64,000 nucleotides of DNA from Streptomyces apocyni (GTDB lineage: Bacteria > Actinomycetota > Actinomycetes > Streptomycetales > Streptomycetaceae), in NCBI RefSeq assembly GCF_009739465.1, contig NZ_WHOM01000036.1, positions 186,001-250,000 of the forward strand, in the 5' to 3' direction. The notes beneath the pieces are model-generated. The model was not told where the DNA came from. It did no database searches and saw nothing but the letters and a program-made list of their open reading frames with translations. Numbering within the stretch: position 1 is the first letter of the stretch; the number at the start of each line of letters is the position of its first letter. Both the position numbers and the translations under genes were made by a program. Shown here piece by piece: positions 56,609 through 64,000 of the stretch.

Positions 56609-57547
56609 CTACCGCAGCGCCGGCACCTCGAACCTGAGCGTGCCCCGGTCCGCGTCCAGCACCGCGGGCACCCCGAGCGGCACGGTCAGCGCCCCCTCGC
56701 AGTGTCCGAACCCGAGCTCCTCGACCACGGGCACCCCGAGCCCGGCGAGCCGGTCGAGCAGCACTGCGCGTACCTCGTCGTAGGGTCCGCAGTCCGCCCA
56801 GGAGCCGAGCGCGATCCCGGCGACGCCGTCCAGAAAGCCGGAGCGCAGCAACTGGGTGAGCGCACGGTCGATCCGGTACGGCTCCTCGCCGGTGTCCTCG
56901 AGACAGAGCAGACCACCCCGCGCCGAGCGCCTGGCGTGCGCGGTGCCGAGGTCGGCGGCGAGGAGGGCGAGGCAGCCGCCGAGGGTGACGCCCGCCGCCC
57001 GGCCGGGGACCAGCGTCCCGCCGCCGTCGAGCGTCTGGACCGTCTCGGGTGCGAACAGCGTGGCGTACAGGTGCTCCTGGGAGCGGGCCTCCTTGGCGAG
57101 GCCCGCGCCCGCGACCATCGGTCCGTGCAGCGTGGCCAGGCCCATACGTACCGCGAACGCCTCGTGCAGGGCGGTCACATCGCTGAAGCCGAGGAAGAGC
57201 TTGGGGCCCGCCGCCCGCATGGCCTGCCAGTCCAGCAGGTCGACCATGCGCTGGACGCCGTATCCTCCTCGGGCGCAGAACACGGCGGCGACACCGGGAT
57301 CGCACCAGGCGGCTTGCAGATCGCGGGCGCGGTCGGCGTCCGTGCCCGCGAGATAGTCGAACGCGGCGTGCGTATCGAGCAGATGGGGCCCGAGGGTCGG
57401 CTCCAGGCCCCAGCCGCGCAGCACATCGAGCCCCTCCTGAAGCCGGTCATCGGGCACCGGACCACTGGGCGCGACGACGGCCACCCGGTCGCCCGCGGCC
57501 AGCCGCCCGGGGCGGGTGAGTGGCCGCGTGGCCTGAGGCAGCGTCAC
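56609..57547 (-). CDS. LD-carboxypeptidase (peptidase family S66)
   Basis: 312 residues. Serine peptidase that trims the L,D bond of cell-wall tetrapeptides (LdcA group) or acts on microcin-like nucleotide peptides (MccF group). The nucleophile Ser122 is in LGFSDVTALH, ARGGYG is the oxyanion loop, and the Glu and His are in LCLEDTGEEPYRID and GFGHCEGALTVPLG. GTG 57547 overlaps the stop of the S9 gene (GTGA), so it is translationally coupled to it. A longer frame upstream runs inside that gene and is rejected. Last gene of a four-gene operon. Confidence 0.9.
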   Translation of the reverse strand: MTLPQATRPLTRPGRLAAGDRVAVVAPSGPVPDDRLQEGLDVLRGWGLEPTLGPHLLDTHAAFDYLAGTDADRARDLQAAWCDPGVAAVFCARGGYGVQRMVDLLDWQAMRAAGPKLFLGFSDVTALHEAFAVRMGLATLHGPMVAGAGLAKEARSQEHLYATLFAPETVQTLDGGGTLVPGRAAGVTLGGCLALLAADLGTAHARRSARGGLLCLEDTGEEPYRIDRALTQLLRSGFLDGVAGIALGSWADCGPYDEVRAVLLDRLAGLGVPVVEELGFGHCEGALTVPLGVPAVLDADRGTLRFEVPALR

Positions 57548-59520
57548 TTGGTGAGTTCCAGGGTCGGGATGCCGGGCGGGGTGATGCCGAAGGTCTGTGC
57601 GTACAGCGAGAGTTCGGACTCCAGGCAGCGGATTACGGTGTCCGCGCGCCGGAAGCCGTGGCTCTCCCCCTCGAAGGCGATATAGGCGTGCGGCACCCGG
57701 CGCCCGGCCATGGTGGCGAGGAATCGCTCGCACTGGGCGGGCGGACAGATCACGTCGTCCAGGCCCTGGAGCAGCAGGAACGGCGCGGTGATCCGCTCGG
57801 CGTGGTGGAGGGGCGAGCGCTCGCGATAGCGGCCTGGCACCTCGTCGATGGGGCCGACCAGGGAGTGCAGGTACCGCGACTCGAAGTCATGGGTCTCGCC
57901 GGTCCCCCAGCTGGTGAGGTCGAGGATCGGGTACTGCACGGTGCCACAGGCATACAGGTCCGTGGTGGCGAGCGAGGCGGCCGCGGTCCAGCCACCGGCG
58001 CTGCCGCCGCGGATCGCGAGCCTGGCCCGGTCGGCGGTGCCCTCGTCGGCCAGGGCCTGCGCGACGGCCGCGCAGTCCTCCACATCGACGACGCCCCACT
58101 GCTCGCGCAGCCGGTCGCGGTAGGCGCGGCCGTATCCGGTCGACCCGCCGTAGTTGACTTCGGCGATCCCGATGCCGCGTGAGGTGAAGTAGGCGATCTC
58201 CAGGTCCAGTACGAGGGGGGCGCGCCCGGTGGGGCCGCCGTGGGCCCAGACCACATAGGGCGGCAACTCGGCGTCGGGCGCCCGGTGGCCGGGGTTGTGC
58301 GGGGGATAGATATGGGCGTGGATCTCGCGCCCGGCCGGGCCCGCGAAGGTACGGATCTGTGGTTCCGGGTAGTACGCGGGGTCCACCGGGTCGTCGTGCT
58401 CGGCGCCCACCACCCGGGCGTGCCCGGTGGCGGTGTCCAGCTCCACCACCTCGTACGCGCTGCGCGGGCTGGCCGCGACACCGACCACCCGGGAGCCGTG
58501 CGCGGCCAGGGTCGGGGCCCACTCCGTCCAGGGTCCCGCCGTGTCGACGACCTCGCCGCTCTCCGGGTCGAGGATGCCGAGGGCGGTGGCGCCGGTGCCG
58601 TGCACCACGGCGATCAGTCCACTCGACAGCGGAGTGAACCAGCGCTGGCCGATCTTCCACAGCGGCCCGGCGAACTCCTCGTCGCGCGGACAGAGCGCGA
58701 CCGCCCCACGGTGGGGGTCGGCGCGGTACAGATTCCACCAGCCGCTGCGGTCGGACGCGAACAGCAGGGTCCCGTCGGCCGCCCATTCGACCTGCACGAT
58801 CGACTCGTCCTCGCCCCCGGCGAGTGTCCGCGCCTGGCCCGGCAGCCCGTCCTCGCCGACGTCGGCGACGACCAACTCGGTGCCGTCCCAGGGCATCCGG
58901 GGATGGTCCCAGGCGATCCAGGCCGCACGCCGCCCGTCCGGCGAGAGCCTGGCGCCGGTGACGAACCGGTGTGTCGCGTCGGACAGTTCCCGCACCGCCG
59001 TACGGTCATCGGCGGCGGAGCCGTCCAGCGGCACGGCCGCCACGACCCGGCGCACGTCGCTGGGCCCGCTGCCGGTGAACTCCTCCAGGACGCACCACAC
59101 TTCGCCGCGGTCAAGGTGGACCTGCGGGTCGGCCCAGCGCAGTCCGTCGCCGATCGCGGACAGGGGCGTGAGCGGCCGGGGTTCGGCGCCGGGGGCGTCG
59201 GGCTCGTAGGCGTACAGCCGCTGGTCGGCGAAGTCGACGAACACCACCAGCGGTCCCTCCGGCCGCGCTGCCCCGGCCCACGGCTGGCCGCCGTACTCGA
59301 TCACCCTGCTGCGCACGTTCCACGGGGCGGGGAGCACCGACCGCTCCCCCTGCCCGGTCCCGCGCACCAGCGCGCGCCGTCCGCCCTCGGTGGGGCGCGG
59401 CTCGGTCCACCACACCTCGTCGCCGACGAAGCCCACGTACTCGGGGCGCCCGTCGTGCGAGGCGGCCAGGGCCGCGTCGATCGGTGATGTCCAGGCCCCG
59501 TACGGCAGCGTCCGTACCAT
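57544..59520 (-). CDS. S9-family serine peptidase (prolyl oligopeptidase/acylaminoacyl type)
   Basis: 658 residues. An N-terminal beta-propeller is followed by a C-terminal alpha/beta hydrolase domain. Catalytic Ser in IRGGSAGGWTAA, Asp in LLQGLDDVICPP and His in GESHGFRRAD. There is no signal peptide, so it works inside the cell on short peptides. ATG 59520 with GGGGAGTGGGGGA before it; it lies 13 bp after the M20 stop and overlaps the S66 start by 4 nt. Its place in the operon suggests a step in degrading peptides already trimmed by the other enzymes. Confidence 0.92.
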   Translation of the reverse strand: MVRTLPYGAWTSPIDAALAASHDGRPEYVGFVGDEVWWTEPRPTEGGRRALVRGTGQGERSVLPAPWNVRSRVIEYGGQPWAGAARPEGPLVVFVDFADQRLYAYEPDAPGAEPRPLTPLSAIGDGLRWADPQVHLDRGEVWCVLEEFTGSGPSDVRRVVAAVPLDGSAADDRTAVRELSDATHRFVTGARLSPDGRRAAWIAWDHPRMPWDGTELVVADVGEDGLPGQARTLAGGEDESIVQVEWAADGTLLFASDRSGWWNLYRADPHRGAVALCPRDEEFAGPLWKIGQRWFTPLSSGLIAVVHGTGATALGILDPESGEVVDTAGPWTEWAPTLAAHGSRVVGVAASPRSAYEVVELDTATGHARVVGAEHDDPVDPAYYPEPQIRTFAGPAGREIHAHIYPPHNPGHRAPDAELPPYVVWAHGGPTGRAPLVLDLEIAYFTSRGIGIAEVNYGGSTGYGRAYRDRLREQWGVVDVEDCAAVAQALADEGTADRARLAIRGGSAGGWTAAASLATTDLYACGTVQYPILDLTSWGTGETHDFESRYLHSLVGPIDEVPGRYRERSPLHHAERITAPFLLLQGLDDVICPPAQCERFLATMAGRRVPHAYIAFEGESHGFRRADTVIRCLESELSLYAQTFGITPPGIPTLELTK

Positions 59521-59533
59521 GTCCCCCACTCCC

Positions 59534-60850
59534 CTAGGCCGTGCGCAGATAGCGATCAAGCACCTTGGTGCCGAAGTGCAGCGCCTCGACCGGCACCCGC
59601 TCGTCGACGCCGTGGAAGAGGGCGTGGTAGTCGAAGCCCTCGGGCAGCTTCAGCGGCGAGAAGCCGTAGCCGGTGATGCCGAGCCGGGAGAACTGCTTGG
59701 CGTCGGTGCCCCCCGCCATGCAGTACGGCACCACATGCCCTTCCGGGGCGAACTCCTCGATGGCCGCACGCATCTTGGCGTAGGTGGGGGTGCCGATCGG
59801 CGCTTGGAGGGCCGCCTCCCGGTGCTGGAACTCCCACTCCACGTCGGGGCCGGTGAGCCGGTCGAGGGTGTCGCTGAACTCCTGCTCGCCGCCCGGCAGA
59901 TACCTGCCGTCGACGTAGGCGACCGCCTCGCCCGGAATCACGTTGATCTTGTATCCGGCCTGCAGCATCGTGGGGTTGGCGCTGTTGCGCACGGTCGGCT
60001 CGACCAGGGAGGACGCCCGGCCCAGCTTGTCGAGCAGGTTGTCCACGTCGAAGTGGGGGGCGTCCACCGGCTCCTCGATGCCGTACAGCGCCGCGAGTTC
60101 CTTGAGCGCGGCCGTGACGGTCGGGGTGAGCCGCACCGGCCACTCGTGCTCGGCGATCCGCGCGATCGCACCGGCCAGCCTGCTCACCGCGTTGGCGCGG
60201 TTGACCTTGGAGCCATGTCCCGCTCTGCCGCGCGCGGTGAGCTTGAGCCAGCCGGTGCCGCGCTCCCCCGCCCCGATCGGGTAGAGCTCCATGCCGGGGC
60301 CCGCGTGGAAGGTGAAGGCGCCGGATTCGCTGATGCCTTCGGTGCAGCCCTCGAAGAGGTCCGCGTGCTGGTCGGCGAGAAATCCGGAGCCGTCCTCGGC
60401 GCTGGCCTCCTCGTCCGCGGTGAAGGCGATCACCAGATCGCGCCTGGGGCGTACGCCGAGCCGCGCCCAGGACCGTAGGACCGCGAGGATCATCGCGTCC
60501 ATGTTCTTCATGTCGACGGCGCCGCGCCCCCAGACCACGCCGTCGCTGACGTCTCCGGAGAAGGGGTGCCGCTGCCAGTCGGCGGCCTCGGCGGGGACCA
60601 CGTCCAGGTGCCCGTGCACCAGCAGGGCGTCGGCGGACGGGTCGGTGCCCTCCAGCCGGGCCACCACGTTCGTCCGGCCGGGAGTGCGCTCCAGGAGTGT
60701 GGGGGTGAGTCCGGCCCCGGCCAGCTGCTCGGCCGCGTACTCCGCGGCGGGCCGCTCCCGGCAGTCACCGCCCCCGCGGTTGGTCGTGTCGATACGGATC
60801 AGGTCCGAGGTGAACCGTACGACCTCCTCCAGTGCCTGTCCGTCAGCCAT
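59534..60850 (-). CDS. M20-family metallopeptidase/deacylase
   Basis: 438 residues. Zinc ligands and catalytic residues are in order: HGHLDVVP (His81, Asp83), GRGAVDMKN (Asp113), ADEEASAE (catalytic Glu147 and ligand Glu148), the mid-domain dimerisation lid and a C-terminal HGVDERV His. The M20 family includes dipeptidases, carboxypeptidases and N-acyl amino acid deacylases. ATG 60850 with GGAGGAG 4 nt upstream; the start lies 8 nt inside the end of the M55 gene. Cytoplasmic (no signal peptide). Confidence 0.92.
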   Translation of the reverse strand: MADGQALEEVVRFTSDLIRIDTTNRGGGDCRERPAAEYAAEQLAGAGLTPTLLERTPGRTNVVARLEGTDPSADALLVHGHLDVVPAEAADWQRHPFSGDVSDGVVWGRGAVDMKNMDAMILAVLRSWARLGVRPRRDLVIAFTADEEASAEDGSGFLADQHADLFEGCTEGISESGAFTFHAGPGMELYPIGAGERGTGWLKLTARGRAGHGSKVNRANAVSRLAGAIARIAEHEWPVRLTPTVTAALKELAALYGIEEPVDAPHFDVDNLLDKLGRASSLVEPTVRNSANPTMLQAGYKINVIPGEAVAYVDGRYLPGGEQEFSDTLDRLTGPDVEWEFQHREAALQAPIGTPTYAKMRAAIEEFAPEGHVVPYCMAGGTDAKQFSRLGITGYGFSPLKLPEGFDYHALFHGVDERVPVEALHFGTKVLDRYLRTA

Positions 60851-61676
60851 ACTGCTCCTCCACCGCCGCGGACACCAGCGTGGTGACCGCCTTGAACGTG
60901 CGAATGCCCTCGTACATCGTCTCGCTGGTGTAAGCGACCTTCCGCTCCCCCGTGCGCTCCACACCCGGGACGACCGTGGCCGCCAGGGACAGGTGCTCGG
61001 CGTCGAACTCAAGGGCCACGGTGAACGGGCCGCCGCGCACCGGTTCGTACCGCCCGGCCAGCGAGGTGGCGTCCTTGGCCGCGGCCCTGATCTCGGCGGC
61101 CGTACGCGCGGGGGTGCGGCAGCGGGCCGCGTACCGCGAGACATGGTCCTTGACCGCGACCTTGCGGGCCTCGGGCGCGTACCCGAGCGCGTCCTCGCAT
61201 GCGAGGTCGTCACCGGTGACAAGGAGCACCGGTACACCGTACTCGGCGACCACATGAGCGTTCAGCAGACCCTCGCTGGCCCGTACGCCGTTGACCCACA
61301 CGCCGGTGATGGAGTTGGCGAGATACGTGTGCGCGAGCACTCCCTCCATGCCCGCGCCCGCGTGATAGCCGAGGAAGGCGATGCCGTCCACGTCGCCGTG
61401 CTGGACGCCTTCGACCATGCTGAGCGACTTGTGCCGCCCGGTGAGCATCTCGGCCCGTTCGTCGAGCTGTTCGAGCAGCAGATTGCGCATGGTCCAGTGG
61501 GCTTCGTTGATGAGCACCTCAGCGGCGCCGCCGTCGAAGAAACCGCGCACCGCCGCGTTCACATCGGAGGTGAACATCGAGCGGCAGCGCTCCCACTGCG
61601 GGGTCCCGGGGAGCACGTCCGCGGGCCAGGTCACGCCGGTGGCGCCCTCCATGTCGGCGCTGATGAGGATCTTCAT
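60843..61676 (-). CDS. M55-family D-aminopeptidase (DppA-like)
   Basis: 277 residues. Zinc-dependent D-aminopeptidase. The key residues of Bacillus DppA are at the same positions: Asp8 and Glu10 in ISADMEG, His60 in NEAHWTMRN, His105 in GYHAGAGM and the nucleophile His116 in LAHTYLANS. It releases N-terminal D-amino acids such as D-Ala from D-Ala-D-Ala or D-Ala-Gly-Gly. ATG 61676. First of four overlapping or nearly overlapping genes, 59 bp after the PaaX gene on the same strand. Confidence 0.92.
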   Translation of the reverse strand: MKILISADMEGATGVTWPADVLPGTPQWERCRSMFTSDVNAAVRGFFDGGAAEVLINEAHWTMRNLLLEQLDERAEMLTGRHKSLSMVEGVQHGDVDGIAFLGYHAGAGMEGVLAHTYLANSITGVWVNGVRASEGLLNAHVVAEYGVPVLLVTGDDLACEDALGYAPEARKVAVKDHVSRYAARCRTPARTAAEIRAAAKDATSLAGRYEPVRGGPFTVALEFDAEHLSLAATVVPGVERTGERKVAYTSETMYEGIRTFKAVTTLVSAAVEEQYG

Positions 61677-61735
61677 GCCGTTTCACGTTACGCGCCAAGC
61701 GGGAAACCGGCTACGACGGAGTGCACGTTCGGGCT

Positions 61736-62578
61736 CTACGACACCTGTGGCCGCTGTGGTGCCAGGCCGGTGACGTCCTGGACATGACGCAGGCTCGGTT
61801 CGGCGAGGATGTGGTGCAGGTCCTGGAAGACCTGGCGTGCGGCGACGGCGTTCCAGTCCGCGGGCAGCAGCGCGGCGGGCAGGCCGGGGTCGAGGTAGGG
61901 GAGGCGGCGCCATCGGGTGAGCATCGGCACGTAGTGACGGAACGCCTCGGCGGGGTCGAGGCCGTCCTGACGCGACAGGTGTTCGGCGACCGGGGCGTAG
62001 GCGTCGGTGAACGCGGCGTACTGGGCTTCCAGGGCCGGGAAGTCCCACCAGGTGCCGACGGTCGAGCGCAGGTCGCTGAACGCGGCGTAGTCGGCGGCGA
62101 ACAGGTGCACGTAGTCGCTGAGGCCGAGGCGTTCGAGCATGTCGCGGGCGTCGTCGAGCAGACGGCCGGGGGCCAGCCAGACGCCCGGCGCCATGTTCCC
62201 GAAGCCCAGCCAGGTCAGCCGGGTGCGTAGCTGGTAGCGGTAGGAGCGCTCGGTCTCCGGTACGGAGAAGACCGCCATCACCCAGCCGTCGGCCAGGTTC
62301 GCGGGTTCCAGGCTGCCGAAGATGCGCCGGTCGCCCTCGTCGAAAATGGGGTGGACGGCCGGGCTCAGCCGGTAGCCGGTGGCCGACTGCCGTTCGGGCT
62401 CCAGGACGCCCTTCTTCTTCAGCCGGGAGATGGCCGAGCGCACCGCCTGGCTGTCCACGTCCAGTTCGGACATCAGGGTGATCAGGTCCGCGATGGAGAT
62501 CCATCCGCCGAGGCGGCGCAGGAACGCCCCGTAGACCGTGTTGATCAACGAGCTGGGTCGGGTGGGACTGTCCGCCAT
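61736..62578 (-). CDS. PaaX-family transcriptional regulator
   Basis: 280 residues. An N-terminal winged helix-turn-helix (about 10-65: INTVYGAFLRRLGGWISIADLI, SAISRLKKKGVLEPE) is followed by the PaaX central domain (VFSVPETERSYRYQLRTRLTWLGFG, GVWLAP) and a C-terminal domain with FRHYVPMLTRWRRLPYLDPGLP. PaaX proteins repress aromatic-acid degradation genes and are released by CoA thioesters. ATG 62578. It sits on the same strand between the maleate isomerase and the peptidase operon; the catabolic genes upstream are its likeliest target. Confidence 0.92.
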   Translation of the reverse strand: MADSPTRPSSLINTVYGAFLRRLGGWISIADLITLMSELDVDSQAVRSAISRLKKKGVLEPERQSATGYRLSPAVHPIFDEGDRRIFGSLEPANLADGWVMAVFSVPETERSYRYQLRTRLTWLGFGNMAPGVWLAPGRLLDDARDMLERLGLSDYVHLFAADYAAFSDLRSTVGTWWDFPALEAQYAAFTDAYAPVAEHLSRQDGLDPAEAFRHYVPMLTRWRRLPYLDPGLPAALLPADWNAVAARQVFQDLHHILAEPSLRHVQDVTGLAPQRPQVS

Positions 62579-62654
62579 GATCGCCTTCCGTCGTGTGCGG
62601 TGGCGATCTTACCGAGCGGCTCGCCGGGGCGACCGGGCACGCCGGTCACGCCGG

Positions 62655-63470
62655 TCAGCCGGTCACGGTCGCCCGCTCGGGCAGTGGCGTATCGGCGTAG
62701 TCGCCGGACAGGAGGTGGCCCGCTCCGGGAGCCACGGCCGGGAGGTCCAGGGCGCGCAGCATCTGATGGGCGGTGCAGACCGCTGCGGACACCACGGGCT
62801 TGCCCAGGAGTTGTTCGGCCTCCTCGATCGCCCCCAGGGACGGCATCTGGACACAGGCGGAGAGCACTACGGCGTCGGCGTCGGTGTGGTCCAGGGCGTC
62901 GGCGAGGCCGGGCAGGGCCGCTGGGTCATGGGCGGCGACGTCCAGGTTGTTGGGGATCTCCAGCGCCTGGTAGTCCAGGACTTCGATGCCCTCGTGCGTG
63001 AGGTAGTCGACGACGGTCCTCGTGAGGGGGCGCATGTAGGGGGCGATCAGGGCGATCTTCCTGGCGCCGAGGGTGTGCAGTCCGTGGACCAGAGCGCCGG
63101 CGCTGGTGACGACGGGCGCGGGGGCCCCGTTCTCGACGGTGCGGGTGTGCAGGCGGTCCTCGGATGTGCGGTGGTAGCCGAGGCCCATGCTCATGATGGC
63201 GACCAGGCAGGCGTAGCCGAGTACGTCGACGTGGGCGTCGGAGAGTTCCACGGCGCAGCGGTCGGAGTCGGCGTCCATGGCCGTGAGCTGTTCGGGGGTG
63301 ACGTGGGTCATGCGCATGCGGCTGGAGTGGAAGGTGAAGCGTTCGGGGGCGATCGCGTGCCTGGCGCGCAGGATCGCCGGGACTTCCGTTTCCATGGTGA
63401 CGTTGGAGCTGGGCACGATCTGGCCGATGCGGTAGGTCTGGCGGTAGGTCTGTTGGGGGCGGTGCGACAC
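62655..63470 (-). CDS. Maleate cis-trans isomerase (Asp/Glu racemase superfamily)
   Basis: 271 residues. Converts maleate to fumarate. The family opening RIGQIVPSSNVTMETEVP is clear, and the two cysteines of the active site are Cys88 (LGYACLVAIMSMG) and Cys206 (VVLSACVQMPSL). Aspartate racemase and arylmalonate decarboxylase share the fold, but the PSSNxTMETE phrase fits maleate isomerase best. GTG 63470 with AGGAG 5 nt upstream. Lies 74 bp downstream of the FAH-family gene and 76 bp upstream of paaX. Confidence 0.9.
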   Translation of the reverse strand: MSHRPQQTYRQTYRIGQIVPSSNVTMETEVPAILRARHAIAPERFTFHSSRMRMTHVTPEQLTAMDADSDRCAVELSDAHVDVLGYACLVAIMSMGLGYHRTSEDRLHTRTVENGAPAPVVTSAGALVHGLHTLGARKIALIAPYMRPLTRTVVDYLTHEGIEVLDYQALEIPNNLDVAAHDPAALPGLADALDHTDADAVVLSACVQMPSLGAIEEAEQLLGKPVVSAAVCTAHQMLRALDLPAVAPGAGHLLSGDYADTPLPERATVTG

Positions 63471-63544
63471 GGGCGCTCCTGATGGCGGAATACGGGCGAC
63501 GGATACGGCTCGGGTGGAGCGGCGGGAGGGGTCAGCGGGAGCGG

Positions 63545-64000
63545 TCAGCGGGCGTCGATCACCGGGTTGGTGAGCGTGCCGATGCCTTCGACCGTGGCTT
63601 CGACGGTGTCGCCGGGGGTGAGGAACTCCGGCGGAACCATGCCCGCTCCGACGCCCGAGGGGGAGCCGGTAGCGATGACGTCGCCGGGTTCGAGGGTGAC
63701 GCCCGAGGTGATGTCGGCGATGAGCCGGGCGATGGGGAAGAGCATGTGGCGGGTGTTCGACTTCTGCTTGGTGACGCCGTTGACGCGCAGCGAGAGGTCC
63801 AGGGCCATCGGGTCGGGCACGTCGTCCGCGGTGACGACGGCCGGGCCGAAGGGGGCGTAGGAGTCCTGGCCCTTGGAGAAGAACCACTGGCCGGAGCGGC
63901 GCTGGTCGCGGGCGCTGATGTCGTTGACGATGCTGTAGCCGAAGACGTACGACAAGGCGTCCTCCTCGCTCACGCGGCGGGCGGTGCGTCCGATGACGAC
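63545..64000 (-). CDS. Fumarylacetoacetate hydrolase family protein, 5' part outside window
   Basis: Visible are the last 151 residues; the frame is open through base 64000. The FAH fold signature is present: YVFGYSIVNDISARDQRRSG, QDSYAPFGPAVVTADDVPD, LDLSLRVNG, ADITSGVTLEPGDVIATGSP and the C-terminal GDTVEATVEGIGTL. These enzymes cleave or hydrate keto-acids from ring fission. Next to a maleate isomerase, a maleylpyruvate hydrolase or similar C-C hydrolase producing maleate is an attractive reading (inference). First seen gene of the right-edge catabolic cluster. Confidence 0.88.
   Translation of the reverse strand, partial: VVIGRTARRVSEEDALSYVFGYSIVNDISARDQRRSGQWFFSKGQDSYAPFGPAVVTADDVPDPMALDLSLRVNGVTKQKSNTRHMLFPIARLIADITSGVTLEPGDVIATGSPSGVGAGMVPPEFLTPGDTVEATVEGIGTLTNPVIDAR

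Overview
The window comes from a very high-GC actinobacterium, most probably Streptomyces or a close relative. The evidence is the GC-saturated third codon positions, many GTG starts behind GGAGG-type ribosome sites, a TTA codon in a regulator beside biosynthetic genes, a large STAND NTPase with WD40-like repeats, a mycothiol-enzyme-type DinB protein and the 56-residue 'hydrophobic protein' common in this group. It reads as chromosomal sequence. I see no integrase, transposase, phage gene, CRISPR array or rRNA. About 50 protein genes, one tRNA and two decayed genes are supported.

Left part (1-13 kb). Two stand-alone amino-acid adenylation enzymes (the first cut by the window edge) are followed by a LysR regulator with a TTA codon at codon 6, which looks like the edge of a specialised-metabolite locus. 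Then come an APH-type kinase, tRNA-Leu(GAG), a FabH-type ketosynthase, FdhD, a membrane-anchored propeller-like protein, a bile-acid:sodium-symporter-family transporter divergent from its likely LysR regulator, and a long-chain acyl-CoA synthetase.

13-18 kb is a branched-chain-amino-acid-type (Liv) ABC importer. Both permeases and one ATPase are fused into one 928-residue protein, and two TGACG-N3-CGTCA sites precede the binding-protein gene. 18-27 kb carries an aldo/keto reductase, the STAND/WD40 NTPase, a polytopic glycosyltransferase, a methyltransferase with a His-rich tandem-repeat head, a decayed methyltransferase, a pterin carbinolamine dehydratase and an MmyB-type regulator.

27.9-37.8 kb is the most unusual block. 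It holds a YqiJ-like OB-fold membrane protein, a YqiK-type flotillin and a 1639-residue AAA+ ATPase of the 'DNA repair ATPase' family. They converge on a stand-alone dnaK that has a degenerate HspR-type (HAIR) operator over its promoter.

38-52 kb is a mixed housekeeping and stress region. It contains OsmC, a membrane phosphodiesterase, a divergent MarR/TetR pair with three copies of a palindromic operator, two UlaG-like metallo-beta-lactamase-fold hydrolases around a DedA protein, an aminotransferase-fold protein without the catalytic lysine, an ABC-F protein and a PAP2-diacylglycerol kinase fusion. 52-56 kb has transketolase overlapping an NDH-2-like oxidoreductase, then a glyoxalase-fold protein and a decayed GNAT gene.

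56.6-61.7 kb is a tight four-gene hydrolase operon (M55, M20, S9, S66) suited to using D-amino-acid or cell-wall peptides. The right edge holds a PaaX regulator, a maleate isomerase and a partial fumarylacetoacetate-hydrolase-family gene, which suggests breakdown of an aromatic or N-heterocyclic compound through maleate.
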